This document shows, in pieces, positions 1 to 11,793 of a DNA stretch of 64,000 nt. The stretch is from contig JAUXRG010000063.1 of the NCBI GenBank assembly GCA_030681795.1, forward strand, positions 116,530 to 180,529, read 5' to 3'. The notes beneath the pieces were generated by a model. It had not been told where the DNA came from. It saw nothing but the letters and a program-made list of their open reading frames with translations, and ran no database searches. The translations under genes and the position numbers were made by a program. How positions within the stretch are numbered: position 1 is the stretch's first letter; every line of letters begins with the position of its first letter. This DNA is from Rubrivivax sp. Its GTDB lineage: Bacteria > Pseudomonadota > Gammaproteobacteria > Burkholderiales > Burkholderiaceae_C.

Positions 1-183
1 GTCGTGGCTGGGCTGCGCTGCGCAGCCGGTGGCCAAGAGCCCCGCTGCGAGCAGCAGGAGCCCTCCGAGCGGGCGGGCCCAGCGCCGGGCGATGTACCGG
101 GCCATGCGCTGGGCCATGCGCGGCCACAGGCCGCCGCGCTTCGGCAGGCGAAAGCCAGTGTGCAGCGAGCAGGGGGCAGACAT
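1..183 (-). CDS. Lipoprotein, N-terminal part only (runs off window)
   Basis: Open frame of 61 codons from an ATG at 183 to the window edge, too incomplete for the ORF track. After a basic, Arg-rich stretch comes a hydrophobic segment (LGGLLLLAAGLLATGC), which reads as a lipoprotein signal peptide with the cysteine at about residue 54. The product would be exported and lipid-anchored. Function is unknown because the mature part lies outside the window. It starts 11 bp after the stop of the alpha/beta hydrolase on the same strand, so the two probably share a transcript. The start could be one of two later in-frame Met codons, since the predicted n-region is long. Confidence 0.55.
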   Translation of the reverse strand, partial: MSAPCSLHTGFRLPKRGGLWPRMAQRMARYIARRWARPLGGLLLLAAGLLATGCAAQPSHD

Positions 184-194
184 CGGCAGACCCT

Positions 195-1076
195 TCAACG
201 CGTGGGCGCCAGGGGCCGCAGGAAGTCGCCCATGGCGGTCCAGTAGGCCGGCTCGGGCAGGTTGTTGTGGTCCCCGTCGTCGAATACCACCAGCTGGTGC
301 GGCCCACCCCAGGCCTGCACCAGGCGGCGCGAGTGCCCGACCGGCATGATGCGATCGCCGGCCATCGCCAAGGCGAGCAGCGGCGCCGTGATGGCTGGCG
401 CGAGCGACACCGCGTCGAAGGGGTGGCGGAACAGCCAGCGCACCGGCACCCAGGGGTAATGACCCTGGGCGACCGCGGCCAGGCTGTCGTATGGCGAAAG
501 CAGCACGACACCGGCGACCGGGCGCTGCGCCGCCAGATGCACCGCCACCCCGGCACCCAGGCTGCGACCCCAGGCCACGATGCGGCGGGCATCCACCTCG
601 GGGCGCTGGTGCGCCCAGTCGTACAGCGCCACCGCGTCGCCCAGCAGCGCCGCCTGTGAAGGTTTCCCGCCACTCAGGCCGTAGCCTCGGTAGTTGACCA
701 GCAGCAGCCCCCAGCCGGGCAGCTGCTCGCGCGCCGAGAGCAAGGCGGTGACCTCTTCGGCATTGCCGCCGAAATAGATCAGCAGCGGCGAGCGCGGCGA
801 CGCGGGCCCTCCTGAAGTTGCGGCGGCGGGCAAGAACCAGCCGTGCAAGGCGATCCCATCGGCCACCGGGATGCGCACCTCGGCGTCGGGCCAGCGCGTG
901 CGCGCCCATTCCAGCGTGCGTGGGTCCATCGGCGCGCGCAGGAACAGCAGGCGGTCCTGCAACAGGTAGAGGGTCGGATAGACGACCACGCACAGGCCCA
1001 GGGCAACCATCGCGGCAATGCGCAGCAGCGGCCACAGGAAGTGCCATGCGCTGTCCAGCGGGGCGAGCAGGTTCAC
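195..1076 (-). CDS. Membrane-anchored alpha/beta hydrolase
   Basis: 293 residues. An N-terminal hydrophobic segment (about residues 15-40) suggests a signal anchor. The rest has the alpha/beta-hydrolase pattern of the BEM46/ABHD13-like group: oxyanion region YFGGNAEE near 101-108, nucleophile elbow GRSLGAG with Ser172, acidic residue in AGDRIMP (Asp241) and His270 in DDGDHNNL. It probably hydrolyses an ester or related substrate at the inner membrane or periplasm; the substrate cannot be read from sequence. It lies 138 bp downstream of the acyl carrier protein gene on the same strand and just upstream of a lipoprotein gene, so it may be the distal part of the acetyl-CoA operon or a separate unit. 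Confidence 0.8.
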   Translation of the reverse strand: MNLLAPLDSAWHFLWPLLRIAAMVALGLCVVVYPTLYLLQDRLLFLRAPMDPRTLEWARTRWPDAEVRIPVADGIALHGWFLPAAATSGGPASPRSPLLIYFGGNAEEVTALLSAREQLPGWGLLLVNYRGYGLSGGKPSQAALLGDAVALYDWAHQRPEVDARRIVAWGRSLGAGVAVHLAAQRPVAGVVLLSPYDSLAAVAQGHYPWVPVRWLFRHPFDAVSLAPAITAPLLALAMAGDRIMPVGHSRRLVQAWGGPHQLVVFDDGDHNNLPEPAYWTAMGDFLRPLAPTR

Positions 1077-1214
1077 GGCCGCGCGCCCGAAGTCGGGCTC
1101 GGATGCAGGCCGGGTGGGGACGTCAACCCTGGTGTGCCCATCACGATCAGCGCAGGGTGTGTTCGCCCTGGACGGCCACCGCCGGGATCTGCACGTACTC
1201 CAGAGAGGTCTCTG

Positions 1215-1505
1215 TCATGCGCGGCCCTTTGAAGTGGTTGGGGGCTGACCGGGCGGCGCCAGTCGGGCCTGCAGGTGGTCGAGCACATCGTTCAGCGAGA
1301 CCAGGCGCGCGTAGTCGGATTCCGGGATCTCGACGCCGAAGCGCTGCTTCAGGCCGACCATCAGGTCCAGCCAGTTCATCGAGTCCAGGTCGACCTGACG
1401 GCGCAGCGGCCGCGTGGGATCGAGGGTGTCGGGCTCGACTTCGGGCGCGATCGAGACCAGCAAGGCCATCACGGCGTCGGCGAGTGCCCGCCGATCCGGG
1501 TTCAT
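1215..1505 (-). CDS. Acyl carrier protein-like protein
   Basis: 96 residues with a phosphopantetheine attachment motif, DLDSMNW, in which Ser42 would carry the prosthetic group (usual motif DSL). Predicted helices and the acidic character fit the ACP fold, but the sequence is divergent from housekeeping AcpP. The gene overlaps the upstream E2 gene by 4 bp (ATGA), so it is translationally coupled to a 2-oxoacid dehydrogenase operon rather than sitting in a fatty-acid gene cluster. The protein likely carries acyl groups as a thioester; which enzyme loads it is unknown. Candidates are the acyl-CoA synthetase or the E2 acyltransferase of the same operon. Confidence 0.8.
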   Translation of the reverse strand: MNPDRRALADAVMALLVSIAPEVEPDTLDPTRPLRRQVDLDSMNWLDLMVGLKQRFGVEIPESDYARLVSLNDVLDHLQARLAPPGQPPTTSKGRA

Positions 1506-2725
1506 GGGGTGCCTTCTGGCGGCAGGGCTGCGCCGGCGGCGGCAGGAGAGGGAGGAGGGGGCACGTCCAGGGTCTGTGGCTGTTGCAACAGCTCGCGCAG
1601 CTCAGTCAGGAACAGGGCACCGCGATGCCCGTCCGAAGCCCGGTGGTCGGCGGCGAGCGAGGCGCACACCACGGGAAGGGCCTGCACCGTGCCGCTCACC
1701 ACCCAGGCTCGCTCGGCCAGCCTGCCGAAGCCCACCAGCGCCACCTGCGGCGGGTAGATCACACCGAAGACGGTCTCGACACCCTGGTCGCCGAGGTGGG
1801 TGATGGTGATCGTCGGGTCGCTCATCTCCGAGCTGCGCAGCGAGCCCGCGCGGGCTCGCCTGACGAGATCGGCCAGCTCGCGCATCAACACGTCCAGCGG
1901 CTTGTCGCCGACGTCATGGATCGCCGGCGCCACCAGCCCACCACCGCGCAGCGAGATCGCCACGCCGGCGTGCACGGCGGCGGCAGGCTCGAAGCGGCCC
2001 TCGCGGTACCAGCCGTTGAGCTCTGGCGTGCGCCGCAGCGCCAGCGCCACTGCCTTGAGCAGCAGCACCGCCGGCAGCACTCGTTCGGTGACGGGCAGGG
2101 CCTGGTTGCGCTGCTGCAGCCAAGCCAGCGCGCGGGCCATCGGGATGGTCTCCGACAGGTAGTAGTGCGGAATCTCGCGCTTGGAACGGCTCATCGCCGC
2201 CGCGATCGCCTTGCGCATTTCTGCGGCCCGATCGACGGCAGCGCTGGCCGCAGGTGCGCCCGCGGGTTCAGGCGTGGCGGCACGCGCCGCGGCCTCGACG
2301 TCGGCCAGCGTGACCGAGCCCAGCACGCCGCTGCCTTGCAGGCCCTCGGGGTCGATGCCGAGTTCGCGCGCACGCTGGCGGGCGGACGGCGAGACGGGCC
2401 GGCGCGGGGCGCGTGCCGGGGGCGCCGAGGGGGGCGTTGAGGGTGGCGGTGAGGGTGGCACTGAGGGGACCGGCGCAGCGGGCGCTTCGCCCGGCTCCAG
2501 CAGGGTCGCCAGCACCGTGCCGACCGGGACCTTTTCGCCCGGCTGCACCCGCAGTTCGGCGACCACGCCGTCGTGCCAGATCTCGACATCGACGGCCGCC
2601 TTGGAGGTGTCGACCACGGCCACGACCTGGCCGCGCTTGACGGTGTCGCCGGGCTGCACATGCCATTGCAGCAGGGTGCCTTCGTCCATATCGGCACCCA
2701 GAGATGGCAGCTCGAAATGGATCAC
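1502..2725 (-). CDS. pdhC: 2-oxoacid dehydrogenase E2 (dihydrolipoamide acyltransferase)
   Basis: 407 residues. Order: one lipoyl domain (residues 1-75, lipoyl Lys42 in VDTSKAAVDVE), a Pro/Ala-rich linker, an E3-binding domain (about 112-148, SARQRARELGID), then the catalytic acyltransferase domain with the HxxxDG active site as HRASDG (His361, Asp365). It moves the acyl group from E1-bound hydroxyethyl-TPP to CoA. The start is GTG at 2725, preceded by GAAAGG. The gene follows E1 beta by 27 bp and overlaps the ACP gene. The C-terminal tail (about 20 residues, Pro-rich) is longer than usual. Sequence alone does not separate pyruvate from acetoin or branched-chain substrates; no lipoamide dehydrogenase gene is nearby. 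Confidence 0.88.
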   Translation of the reverse strand: MIHFELPSLGADMDEGTLLQWHVQPGDTVKRGQVVAVVDTSKAAVDVEIWHDGVVAELRVQPGEKVPVGTVLATLLEPGEAPAAPVPSVPPSPPPSTPPSAPPARAPRRPVSPSARQRARELGIDPEGLQGSGVLGSVTLADVEAAARAATPEPAGAPAASAAVDRAAEMRKAIAAAMSRSKREIPHYYLSETIPMARALAWLQQRNQALPVTERVLPAVLLLKAVALALRRTPELNGWYREGRFEPAAAVHAGVAISLRGGGLVAPAIHDVGDKPLDVLMRELADLVRRARAGSLRSSEMSDPTITITHLGDQGVETVFGVIYPPQVALVGFGRLAERAWVVSGTVQALPVVCASLAADHRASDGHRGALFLTELRELLQQPQTLDVPPPPSPAAAGAALPPEGTP

Positions 2726-2737
2726 GGCGCGCGGCCT

Positions 2738-2765
2738 TTCATCTGCGGCCCTTCATCTGCGGCCC
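2738..2765. repeat. Perfect 14-bp tandem duplication at E1 beta stop codon
   Basis: The 14-mer TTCATCTGCGGCCC occurs twice head to tail. It covers the end and stop codon of the E1 beta gene and reaches into the short E1 beta-E2 spacer. The second copy supplies the Arg-stop end of E1 beta. It looks like a recent slippage duplication. Confidence 0.8.
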
Positions 2766-3736
2766 ATCACCGCCTGCACCGCCGCGACGATCTTCGCGGG
2801 CTGTGGCAGCGCGGCCTCTTCCAGGTGGCTGGCGTAGGGGATGGGCACTTCCTCGCTGCACACGCGGGCCGGCGGCGCGTCGAGGTCGAAGAAGGCCTGC
2901 TCGCTGATGCGCGCCATGATCTCGGCGGCCAGGCTGCCCGAGCGCCAGCCCTCGTCGACGATGACCGCGCGGCGGCACTTGCGCACCGAGGCCATGATCG
3001 TGGCGTCGTCGAGCGGCCGCAGCACGCGCAGGTCGATCACTTCGGCCGAGATGCCGGCGACGGCCAGCGTCTCGGCGGCCTGCATCGCCTTGGGCAGCGA
3101 GCCGCCGTAGGTGATCAGGCTCACGTCGGCACCGGCGCGGCGCACGCTGGCGCTGCGGATGTCCACCGCGCCGCCGTCGGACAGCATGCCCTCCATGTTG
3201 TAGAGCTGGGCGTGCTCGAACAGCAGCACCGGGTCGGGGTCGGCCAGCGCCGCGGCGAGCATGCCGCGCGCATCTTCAACCGTGGCCGGCGCCACGATGC
3301 GGATGCCCGGAATGTGCGCATACCAGCCCTCGAAGCTGTGTGAATGCTGCGCCGCCACCTGGCGCCCGGCGCCGGTGGCCATGCGCACCACCAGCGGCAC
3401 CGAAAACTGCCCGCCCGACATGTGGCGCAGCAGCGCCGCGGTGTTGATGATGGGGTCCAGCGCCAGCAGGCTGAAGTTGACCGTCATGACCTCGACGATG
3501 GGCCGCATGCCGCCGAGTGCCGCGCCGATGCCGGCGCCGACGAAGCCCAGCTCCGACAGCGGGGTGTCGCGGATGCGCGCGGGCCCGAATTCGTCGAGCA
3601 GGCCCTTGCTTACGGCGTAGGTGCCTCCGTAGCGCCCCACGTCCTCGCCCATCAGGAAGACCCGGGGATCGGTCTGCAGGGCTTCGCGCAGGGCTTCGCG
3701 CAAGGCTTCGCGGTAGGTGATGCGGCGGCCCATCAT
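2753..3736 (-). CDS. pdhB: 2-oxoacid dehydrogenase E1 beta subunit
   Basis: 327 residues, the usual length for the beta subunit of heterotetrameric pyruvate/acetoin/branched-chain dehydrogenase E1. Typical stretches are [17 protein letters not shown] near the N-terminus, [17 protein letters not shown], the [16 protein letters not shown] segment and DLRVLRPLD near 240. With E1 alpha it decarboxylates a 2-oxoacid and acylates the E2 lipoyl group. Its start overlaps the E1 alpha stop (ATGA). The N-terminus has an in-frame triple repeat ([12 protein letters not shown]) encoded by near-identical 12-bp units. Pyruvate or acetoin is the likeliest substrate given the adjacent acetyl-CoA synthetase, but this is inference. 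Confidence 0.9.
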   Translation of the reverse strand: MMGRRITYREALREALREALQTDPRVFLMGEDVGRYGGTYAVSKGLLDEFGPARIRDTPLSELGFVGAGIGAALGGMRPIVEVMTVNFSLLALDPIINTAALLRHMSGGQFSVPLVVRMATGAGRQVAAQHSHSFEGWYAHIPGIRIVAPATVEDARGMLAAALADPDPVLLFEHAQLYNMEGMLSDGGAVDIRSASVRRAGADVSLITYGGSLPKAMQAAETLAVAGISAEVIDLRVLRPLDDATIMASVRKCRRAVIVDEGWRSGSLAAEIMARISEQAFFDLDAPPARVCSEEVPIPYASHLEEAALPQPAKIVAAVQAVMGRR

Positions 3737-4742
3737 GCGGCTCCCTCAGGGGTGTGGACATCGCGCAGCAGGTCTTGCAGGGGCTCCCAGGTGCCGGCTT
3801 CGGCAAAGGCCACGGCGTCGTCGACCTCGGCCTGCGCCCTGGCGTCCAGGGCCAGGAACTCGTCCTCGGTGAGGCTGCCCTGCGCTTTGAGGCGGGCGGT
3901 GTAGGTGTGGATCGGCCCGCGCGTCTTCCATTCCTCGACCTCGCTCTTGTCGCGGTACAGCTCGGGGTCGAACATCGAATGGGCGCGGAAGCGGTAGGTG
4001 CGGAGTTCGATGAACCTCGGCCCGCTGCCGTCGCGCACCTGCGGCGCTGCGCGCTTGACAGCTTCAAACACGGCCACCACGTCCATGCCATCGACGGCGA
4101 GCGCCGGCATGCCGTAGGACGCTGCCTTGACGCACAGGTCGGTCTGCGATTCCGAACGCGCCAGCGCCGTGCCCATCGCGTAGAGGTTGTTCTCGCAGCA
4201 GAACAGCAGCGGCAACTGCCACAGCGCGGCCAGGTTCATGGCTTCGTGGAAGGCACCTTCGGCGATGGCCCCTTCGCCGAAGAAACAGGCGGTCAGTGCA
4301 TGGCGCCCGGAGAGCTTGTCGGCCAGCGCCAGCCCGGCCGCCAGCGGCAAGCCGCCACCGACGATGGCCAGGCCGCCGAAGAAGCGCGTGGCGCGGTCGA
4401 AGAGGTGCATCGAACCGCCTCTCCCGCGCGAGCAGCCCTCCTGCTTGCCGTACATCTCGGCCATGATCGCGTTCATGCTCACGCCGCGCAGCAACGCGTG
4501 GCCATGCTCGCGGTAGGTGGCGACGACGTTGTCCTCGGGCCCGAAGGCGCGCATCGCACCCGTGGCCACCGCTTCCTCGCCGATGTACAGGTGCAGGAAG
4601 CCGCGGATCTTCTGCTGGCCGTAGAGCTCGGCGCACTTCTCTTCCATGCGTCGCACGCGCAGCATGTCGTGCAGCAGGGCCAGCGCGAAGGGCTTGTCCC
4701 AGGGTACCGGGCCGGTGGGCGGGGGCGGTACAGCTTGTTCGT

Positions 4743-4746
<4 letters not shown>
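3733..4746 (-). CDS. pdhA: 2-oxoacid dehydrogenase E1 alpha subunit
   Basis: 337 residues with the thiamine-diphosphate binding motif: [19 protein letters not shown] ending in CCENN (the G-E/D-G to N-N pattern, roughly residues 165-195). The preceding [10 protein letters not shown] and [17 protein letters not shown] stretches are typical of acetoin and pyruvate E1 alpha. It carries TPP with the beta subunit in a heterotetramer in the cytoplasm. The gene overlaps the acetyl-CoA synthetase stop by 4 bp upstream and the E1 beta start downstream, so all five genes from acs to the ACP form one coupled operon. Confidence 0.9.
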
Positions 4747-6527
<1,781 letters not shown>

Positions 6528-6565
6528 TCCTGACCACTAGCCTAGCGGCGGGCCAGGGCCCCGCG

Positions 6566-6579
6566 TTGAGTCAGCTCAA
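6566..6579. promoter_or_regulatory. Possible FNR/ANR-type palindrome upstream of acsA operon
   Basis: TTGAGTCAGCTCAA is a perfect 5-4-5 inverted repeat in the 92-bp gap between xfp and acsA, about 40-50 bp before the acsA start. It resembles the CRP/FNR-family site TTGAT-N4-ATCAA with one change in each half. If used, it would tie the acetyl-CoA operon to low oxygen. No regulator gene of this family is seen in the window. Confidence 0.35.
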
Positions 6580-6619
6580 TGGCCGGCACTGCCCCGGCGC
6601 ACTGGCGCCGTGAACCGGT

Positions 6620-9004
6620 TCAGCTCGCCGGCTCCGATGGGCTGCCGGGCAGGCCCCAGCGCCACTCGAGGATCTCCGGCATGTCCTGGCCATGCCGCTC
6701 GATGTACTCGCGGTGCTCGATCAGCTTGTCGCGCACGGTCTGCCTGAGGTGGGCCGCCCGATAGCCCAGCGTGGGGACGCGGTCGATCACGTCGGCCACC
6801 AGGTGGAAGCGGTCGAGGTCGTTGAGCACCGCCATGTCGAAGGGCGTGGTGGTCGTGCCTTCCTCCTTGTAGCCGCGCACGTGCAGGTTGTCATGGTTGC
6901 GGCGCCGGTAGGTCAGCCGGTGGATCAGCCACGGGTAGCCGTGGTAGGCGAAGATGACCGGCTTGTCGGTGGTGAACAGGGTGTCGAAGTCGCGGTCGGA
7001 CAGCCCGTGCGGGTGTTCTTCCTTCTGCTGCAGCGTCATCAGGTCGACGACATTGATGACCCGCACCTTGAGCGCCGGCAGGTGCAGTCGCAGCAGCTCC
7101 ACGGCGGCCAGGGTTTCCAGCGTCGGCACGTCGCCGGCGCAAGCCATCACCACGTCGGGCTCGCCGCCGTGGTCGTTGCTGGCCCATTCGAAGATGCCGA
7201 TGCCGGCGGCGCAATGCTTGATCGCCGCGTCCATGTCCAGCCACTGCGGTGCCGGCTGCTTGCCGGCAACGATCACGTTCACGAGGTTGCGCGAGCGCAG
7301 GCAGCGGTCGGTCACGCACAGCAGCGTATTGGCGTCTGGCGGCAGGTAGACGCGGATGACATCGGCCTTCTTGTTCACCACATGGTCGATGAAGCCCGGG
7401 TCCTGGTGCGAAAAGCCGTTGTGGTCCTGGCGCCAGACATGCGAGGTGAGCAGATAGTTGAGCGAGGCGATGGGGCGGCGCCAGGGGATCTCGTTGCACA
7501 CCTTGAGCCACTTGGCGTGCTGGTTGAACATCGAGTCGACGATGTGGATGAAGGCCTCGTAGCAGGAGAAGAGGCCATGCCGGCCGGTGAGCAGGTAGCC
7601 TTCGAGCCAGCCCTGGCAGGTGTGCTCGGAGAGGATCTCCATCACCCGTCCGTCCACTGCCAGGCCTTCGTCCTCGGGCAGGCGCTCGGCCAGCCAGGTG
7701 CGGCCGGTGACTTCGAACAGCGCGCCCAGGCGGTTGGAGGCGGTCTCGTCCGGGCCGACGACGCGAAAGTTGCGTGCATCGAGGTTGAGCCGCATGACCT
7801 CGCGCAGGAAGCCCCCCATCACCCGGGTGGCCTCGGCGTCCACCGCGCCGGGCTGCGGCACGGCCAGGGCCGAAGCGCGGAAATCCGGCATGCGCAGATC
7901 GCGCAGCAGCAAGCCGCCGTTGGCGTGCGGGTTGGAACCCATGCGGCGCGTGCCGCGCGGCGCGAGTGCCGTGATGTGAGCGCGCGGTGCCCCCTGCTCG
8001 TCGAACAGTTCTTCGGGTCGGTAACTCTTCAGCCACGCTTCGAGCAGCCGCAGGTGCGCCGGGTTGCGGGCGGTGTCGGCGAATGGCACCTGGTGCGAGC
8101 GCCAGCTGCCCTCGGCCGGCTTGCCGTCGACTTCCTTCGGCCCGGTCCAGCCCTTGGGACTTCTCAGCACGACCATCGGCCAGCGCGGTCGCTCAGTGTG
8201 GCCCTCGCTGCGTGCCGCGCGCTGAATTGCGCGGATGTCGGCGAGGACGGCGTCCAGCGTGGCCGCCATCTGCGCGTGCATGGCCGCCGGTTCCGAGCCT
8301 TCGACAAAGTAGGGCTTGTAGCCGTAGCCAGTGAGCAGCGCTTCGAGCTCCGCATGCGGGATGCGTGCGAGCACCGTGGGGTTGGCGATCTTGTAGCCGT
8401 TGAGGTGCAGGATGGGCAGCACCGCGCCGTCGCGGGCGGGGTTGAGGAACTTGTTGGCGTGCCAGGCGGCGGCCAGCGGCCCGGTCTCGGCCTCGCCGTC
8501 GCCCACCACGCAGGCCACGATCAGCTCGGGGTTGTCGAAGGCCGCACCGAAGGCATGCGAGAGCGCATAACCCAGCTCACCGCCTTCGTGGATCGAGCCC
8601 GGGGTTTCGGCGGTGACATGGCTGCCCACCCCACCGGGAAACGAGAACTGCCGGAACAGCCGCTGCATGCCTTCGGCGTCGCGGGTGACGTTCGGATAGA
8701 ACTCGCTGTAGCTGCCCTCGAGCCAGGTGTTGGCGAACATCGCCGGCCCGCCGTGGCCGGGGCCGGCGATGTAGAGCACGTCGAGGTCGAATTCGTTGAT
8801 GACGCGGTTCAGGTGCGCGTAGATGAAGTTCAGGCCCGGCGTCGTGCCCCAGTGGCCCAGCAACCTGGGCTTGGTATGCCCGGCCTGCAGCGGCTGGCGC
8901 AGCAGCGCATTGGCGAGCAGGTAGATCTGCCCTACCGAGAGGTAATTGGCGGCGCGCCACCAGGCGTCGAGTGCTTCGAACCCCTTGTCAGGCGGCGCGT
9001 TCAT
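6620..9004 (-). CDS. xfp: Phosphoketolase (xylulose-5-P/fructose-6-P)
   Basis: 794 residues, the full family length. Characteristic segments are [38 protein letters not shown], the TPP motif starting [43 protein letters not shown] and SWRSHQVPF. It splits xylulose 5-phosphate (and often fructose 6-phosphate) with phosphate to acetyl phosphate plus an aldose phosphate, in the cytoplasm. No phosphotransacetylase or acetate kinase gene is in the window, but the downstream acetyl-CoA synthetase could take up acetate derived from acetyl phosphate. It sits on the same strand as the P-type ATPase upstream (60 bp gap). In other betaproteobacteria phosphoketolase often sits in low-oxygen or stress gene clusters. 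Confidence 0.95.
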   Translation of the reverse strand: MNAPPDKGFEALDAWWRAANYLSVGQIYLLANALLRQPLQAGHTKPRLLGHWGTTPGLNFIYAHLNRVINEFDLDVLYIAGPGHGGPAMFANTWLEGSYSEFYPNVTRDAEGMQRLFRQFSFPGGVGSHVTAETPGSIHEGGELGYALSHAFGAAFDNPELIVACVVGDGEAETGPLAAAWHANKFLNPARDGAVLPILHLNGYKIANPTVLARIPHAELEALLTGYGYKPYFVEGSEPAAMHAQMAATLDAVLADIRAIQRAARSEGHTERPRWPMVVLRSPKGWTGPKEVDGKPAEGSWRSHQVPFADTARNPAHLRLLEAWLKSYRPEELFDEQGAPRAHITALAPRGTRRMGSNPHANGGLLLRDLRMPDFRASALAVPQPGAVDAEATRVMGGFLREVMRLNLDARNFRVVGPDETASNRLGALFEVTGRTWLAERLPEDEGLAVDGRVMEILSEHTCQGWLEGYLLTGRHGLFSCYEAFIHIVDSMFNQHAKWLKVCNEIPWRRPIASLNYLLTSHVWRQDHNGFSHQDPGFIDHVVNKKADVIRVYLPPDANTLLCVTDRCLRSRNLVNVIVAGKQPAPQWLDMDAAIKHCAAGIGIFEWASNDHGGEPDVVMACAGDVPTLETLAAVELLRLHLPALKVRVINVVDLMTLQQKEEHPHGLSDRDFDTLFTTDKPVIFAYHGYPWLIHRLTYRRRNHDNLHVRGYKEEGTTTTPFDMAVLNDLDRFHLVADVIDRVPTLGYRAAHLRQTVRDKLIEHREYIERHGQDMPEILEWRWGLPGSPSEPAS

Positions 9005-9064
9005 GCTTGGACGCTGTAGACGGAGAACATCGGGTGCTTCCTTGCGTGGGCTGGGCCACGTAGC

Positions 9065-11773
9065 TTAGGCCATGCGAGGGCGCCGCAGGCGGACGAACAG
9101 CTTGCGCAGCTCCTCCACCCACAGCACCGCGCTGGCCACTGCGACCATGGGCAGCAGGTCGGCTGGCGGGATCGGCACGGTGTGGAACAGCTCGTTCAGC
9201 GGCGGCCAGTACAGCACGACGCCCTGCAGCACGATGCTCAAGGCCAGGCCGCCCAGCAGCCAGGGGTTGCGGAAAATGCCGAACCGCAGCGCCGAGCGCG
9301 TGGCCGACTGACAGTTCAGCACGTTGAACCACTGGCACATGGCGAGCACGGTGAAGGTTTCGGCGCGCACCACTTCGTAGGGCATGCCGCCGGCCTGCCG
9401 CCAGACAAACCAGCCAAAGGTGGCTGCCACAGCGATCGGCGTCAGCCAGGCGACACGCCACAGCATGGCGCTGCTGAGCAGCCGGTCGTCGCGCGGCACC
9501 GGCGGGCGACGCATCTCGTCGCCATCGGGCGGGTCCATCACCAGGTTTACGGTCAGCGTGCTCTCGGTGACGATATTGATCCACAGGATCTGCACGGCCG
9601 CCAGCGGCAGCCGGTAGCCGAGCACCAGGGCCAGCAGCAGGATCAGCACTTCATCGATCGAGGTGATGAACAGGAACAGGATCACTTTCTTCAGATTGCC
9701 GTAGACCACCCGGCCTTGCTCGACGGCGCCGACGATGGTGGCGAAGTTGTCGTCGGTGATGACGATCTTGGCGGCACTCTTGGCGACTTCGGTGCCGGTG
9801 ATGCCCATCGCCACGCCGACATCGGCGCGCGCCAGCGCTGGGGCGTCGTTGACGCCGTCACCGGTCATCGCCACCACGTCGCCGCGCGATTGCAGCGCTT
9901 CGACAATGCGCAGCTTCTGCGCCGGGTGCACGCGCGCGAAGACGGCGATGTGGTCCAGGCCTTCGAGCAGCTCGGCCTCGTTCATGCGTTCCAGCTCAGT
10001 GCCGTCCACCGCACGGTCACCGTCTCGCGCAATGCCGAGTTCGCGCGCGATGGCCAGACCGGTGAGCTTGTGGTCGCCGGTGACCATGATCGGGCGGATG
10101 CCGGCCGCGCGGCATTCCGCGACAGCCACCTTGACCTCCTCGCGCGGTGGGTCGATCTGGCCGATCAGCCCGAGCAGCGTGGCGCGGCCGGCGAGGGCAT
10201 CGAAGCCGGCGGTGGCTTCGAGCGGATCGTCCTCGACGCTGGCGACAGCGAGCACCCGCAGCGCCTGGCTGGCCATGCCTTCAGCGGCATCGCGGGCGGC
10301 GTGCAGCGCCGGCTGGCCATCGGTCACGCACAGGCGAAACACGGACTCGGGTGCGCCCTTGATGGAGACGCGGCGTGGCGCCGTCGGGCCACCGTGGCGC
10401 GTGGCCATCATCTTGGTGTCGGCGTCGAACGGCAGCTCGGCCTCGCGCGGCGACTGCTGGCGCAGTGCTGGGAGTTCGATGCCGGCCTTGCCTGCGGCGA
10501 CCAGCAGCGCTGCTTCGGTCGGGTCGCCGAGCACGGTCCACTGCGCCTTGTCGTCCTGCGGTGGCACGAGTTCGGCGTCGTTGCACAGCGCGGCGGCTTG
10601 CAACAGCGCCGTGACTTGCGCGTCGGCGACATCGACCGGCGCGCCCGCTTCACTGAGCGCGCCCTGAGGCGCGTAGCCCACCCCCGAGACGGCGATCGAC
10701 CGTCCACCGGGCAGCCAGAGTGCGCTGACCGTCATCTCGTTGCGCGTCAGCGTGCCGGTCTTGTCGCTGCAGATCACGGTGGTGGAGCCCAGCGTTTCGA
10801 CGGCCGACAGCCGGCGGATGATCGCGCCGCGCCCGGCCATGCGCTGCATGCCCACGGCGAGGGCGATCGTCATCGCCACCGGCAGGCCCTCGGGCACCAT
10901 CGAGACCATCTGGCTGATCGCCACCATCAGCACATCGGCCAGCGGCAGGCCGCGCAGCAGGCCCAGCGCCACCACGACGACGAACAGCAGCAGCGCAGCC
11001 GCCACCAGGTAGCGGCCGAACTGCGCGATGCGCAACTCCAGCGGCGTCTTCGGTTCCTGCGCGCCTTCGGTCATGCGCGCGATGCCGCCGACCTCGGTGT
11101 GCGTGCCGGTGGCCGTGACCACCGCGCGCGCCCGGCCCGCAGTGATGTAGGTGCCAGAAAACACCATGTTGCGGCGGTCGGCCAGGCCGGTGGCTTCGGG
11201 CAGGGCCGCAATGCTCTTGGACACCGGCACCGATTCACCGGTCAGCGCCGCCTCGGCCACCTGCAGTTGGGCTTCCTCGATCAGGCGCGCATCGGCGCCG
11301 ACGGCGTCGCCCGCGGCCAGCAGCAGCAGGTCGCCGGGGACCAGTTCGCGGGCGGCGACGGCCTGCTCGTGGCCGCCCCGCAGCACCCGCACCTGCAGGG
11401 CCGAGAGCCGGCGCAGCGCCGCCATCGAGGCTTCGGCGCGCCCTTCCTGGTAGGCGCCAATCAGCGCGTTCACCCCCACCACGGCGAGGATCACCGCCGC
11501 GTCGCCCCAATGGCCCATGCCCGCAGCCAGCGCCGCGGCGGCGAACAGGATGTAGATCAGCGGGCTCTTGAACTGGCGCAAGAACACCAGGAACACCGAG
11601 CGCTTGGGTGGCTCGGGCAGGGCATTCGGGCCGTGCTCGGCAGTGCGCTGCGCGACCGCCTCCGGGGTCAGGCCTGCCGATCCGTCGCAACCAAGCTGTT
11701 CGAGCGCCGCAGCGCTTTCCAGCGCGTGCCAGGGGGTGGGGATCATGGTGGGCATCATCGCGCCTTTTGGCAT
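9065..11773 (-). CDS. P-type cation-transporting ATPase (P2A-like)
   Basis: 902 residues. It has an N-terminal cation-ATPase domain, TGES actuator loop (AALTGESVPVSK), PEGLP in transmembrane helix 4, the phosphorylation motif CSDKTGTLTRNEM, and the hinge TGDGVNDAPALARADVGVAMG. These place it among Ca2+/Na+/H+-type pumps (PacL/PMR1-like) and not among heavy-metal CPx pumps. The helix-6 segment WINIVTESTLTVNLVMDPP differs from the usual NLVTDGLPA of Ca2+ pumps, so the transported ion is uncertain. It lies next to a Ca2+/cation antiporter gene on the same strand, suggesting a shared role in cation homeostasis. Several Met codons lie within the first ten residues, so the start is uncertain by up to 27 bp. 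Confidence 0.9.
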   Translation of the reverse strand: MPKGAMMPTMIPTPWHALESAAALEQLGCDGSAGLTPEAVAQRTAEHGPNALPEPPKRSVFLVFLRQFKSPLIYILFAAAALAAGMGHWGDAAVILAVVGVNALIGAYQEGRAEASMAALRRLSALQVRVLRGGHEQAVAARELVPGDLLLLAAGDAVGADARLIEEAQLQVAEAALTGESVPVSKSIAALPEATGLADRRNMVFSGTYITAGRARAVVTATGTHTEVGGIARMTEGAQEPKTPLELRIAQFGRYLVAAALLLFVVVVALGLLRGLPLADVLMVAISQMVSMVPEGLPVAMTIALAVGMQRMAGRGAIIRRLSAVETLGSTTVICSDKTGTLTRNEMTVSALWLPGGRSIAVSGVGYAPQGALSEAGAPVDVADAQVTALLQAAALCNDAELVPPQDDKAQWTVLGDPTEAALLVAAGKAGIELPALRQQSPREAELPFDADTKMMATRHGGPTAPRRVSIKGAPESVFRLCVTDGQPALHAARDAAEGMASQALRVLAVASVEDDPLEATAGFDALAGRATLLGLIGQIDPPREEVKVAVAECRAAGIRPIMVTGDHKLTGLAIARELGIARDGDRAVDGTELERMNEAELLEGLDHIAVFARVHPAQKLRIVEALQSRGDVVAMTGDGVNDAPALARADVGVAMGITGTEVAKSAAKIVITDDNFATIVGAVEQGRVVYGNLKKVILFLFITSIDEVLILLLALVLGYRLPLAAVQILWINIVTESTLTVNLVMDPPDGDEMRRPPVPRDDRLLSSAMLWRVAWLTPIAVAATFGWFVWRQAGGMPYEVVRAETFTVLAMCQWFNVLNCQSATRSALRFGIFRNPWLLGGLALSIVLQGVVLYWPPLNELFHTVPIPPADLLPMVAVASAVLWVEELRKLFVRLRRPRMA

Positions 11774-11793
11774 TGCCCAAGCGTCTTGCGCAC

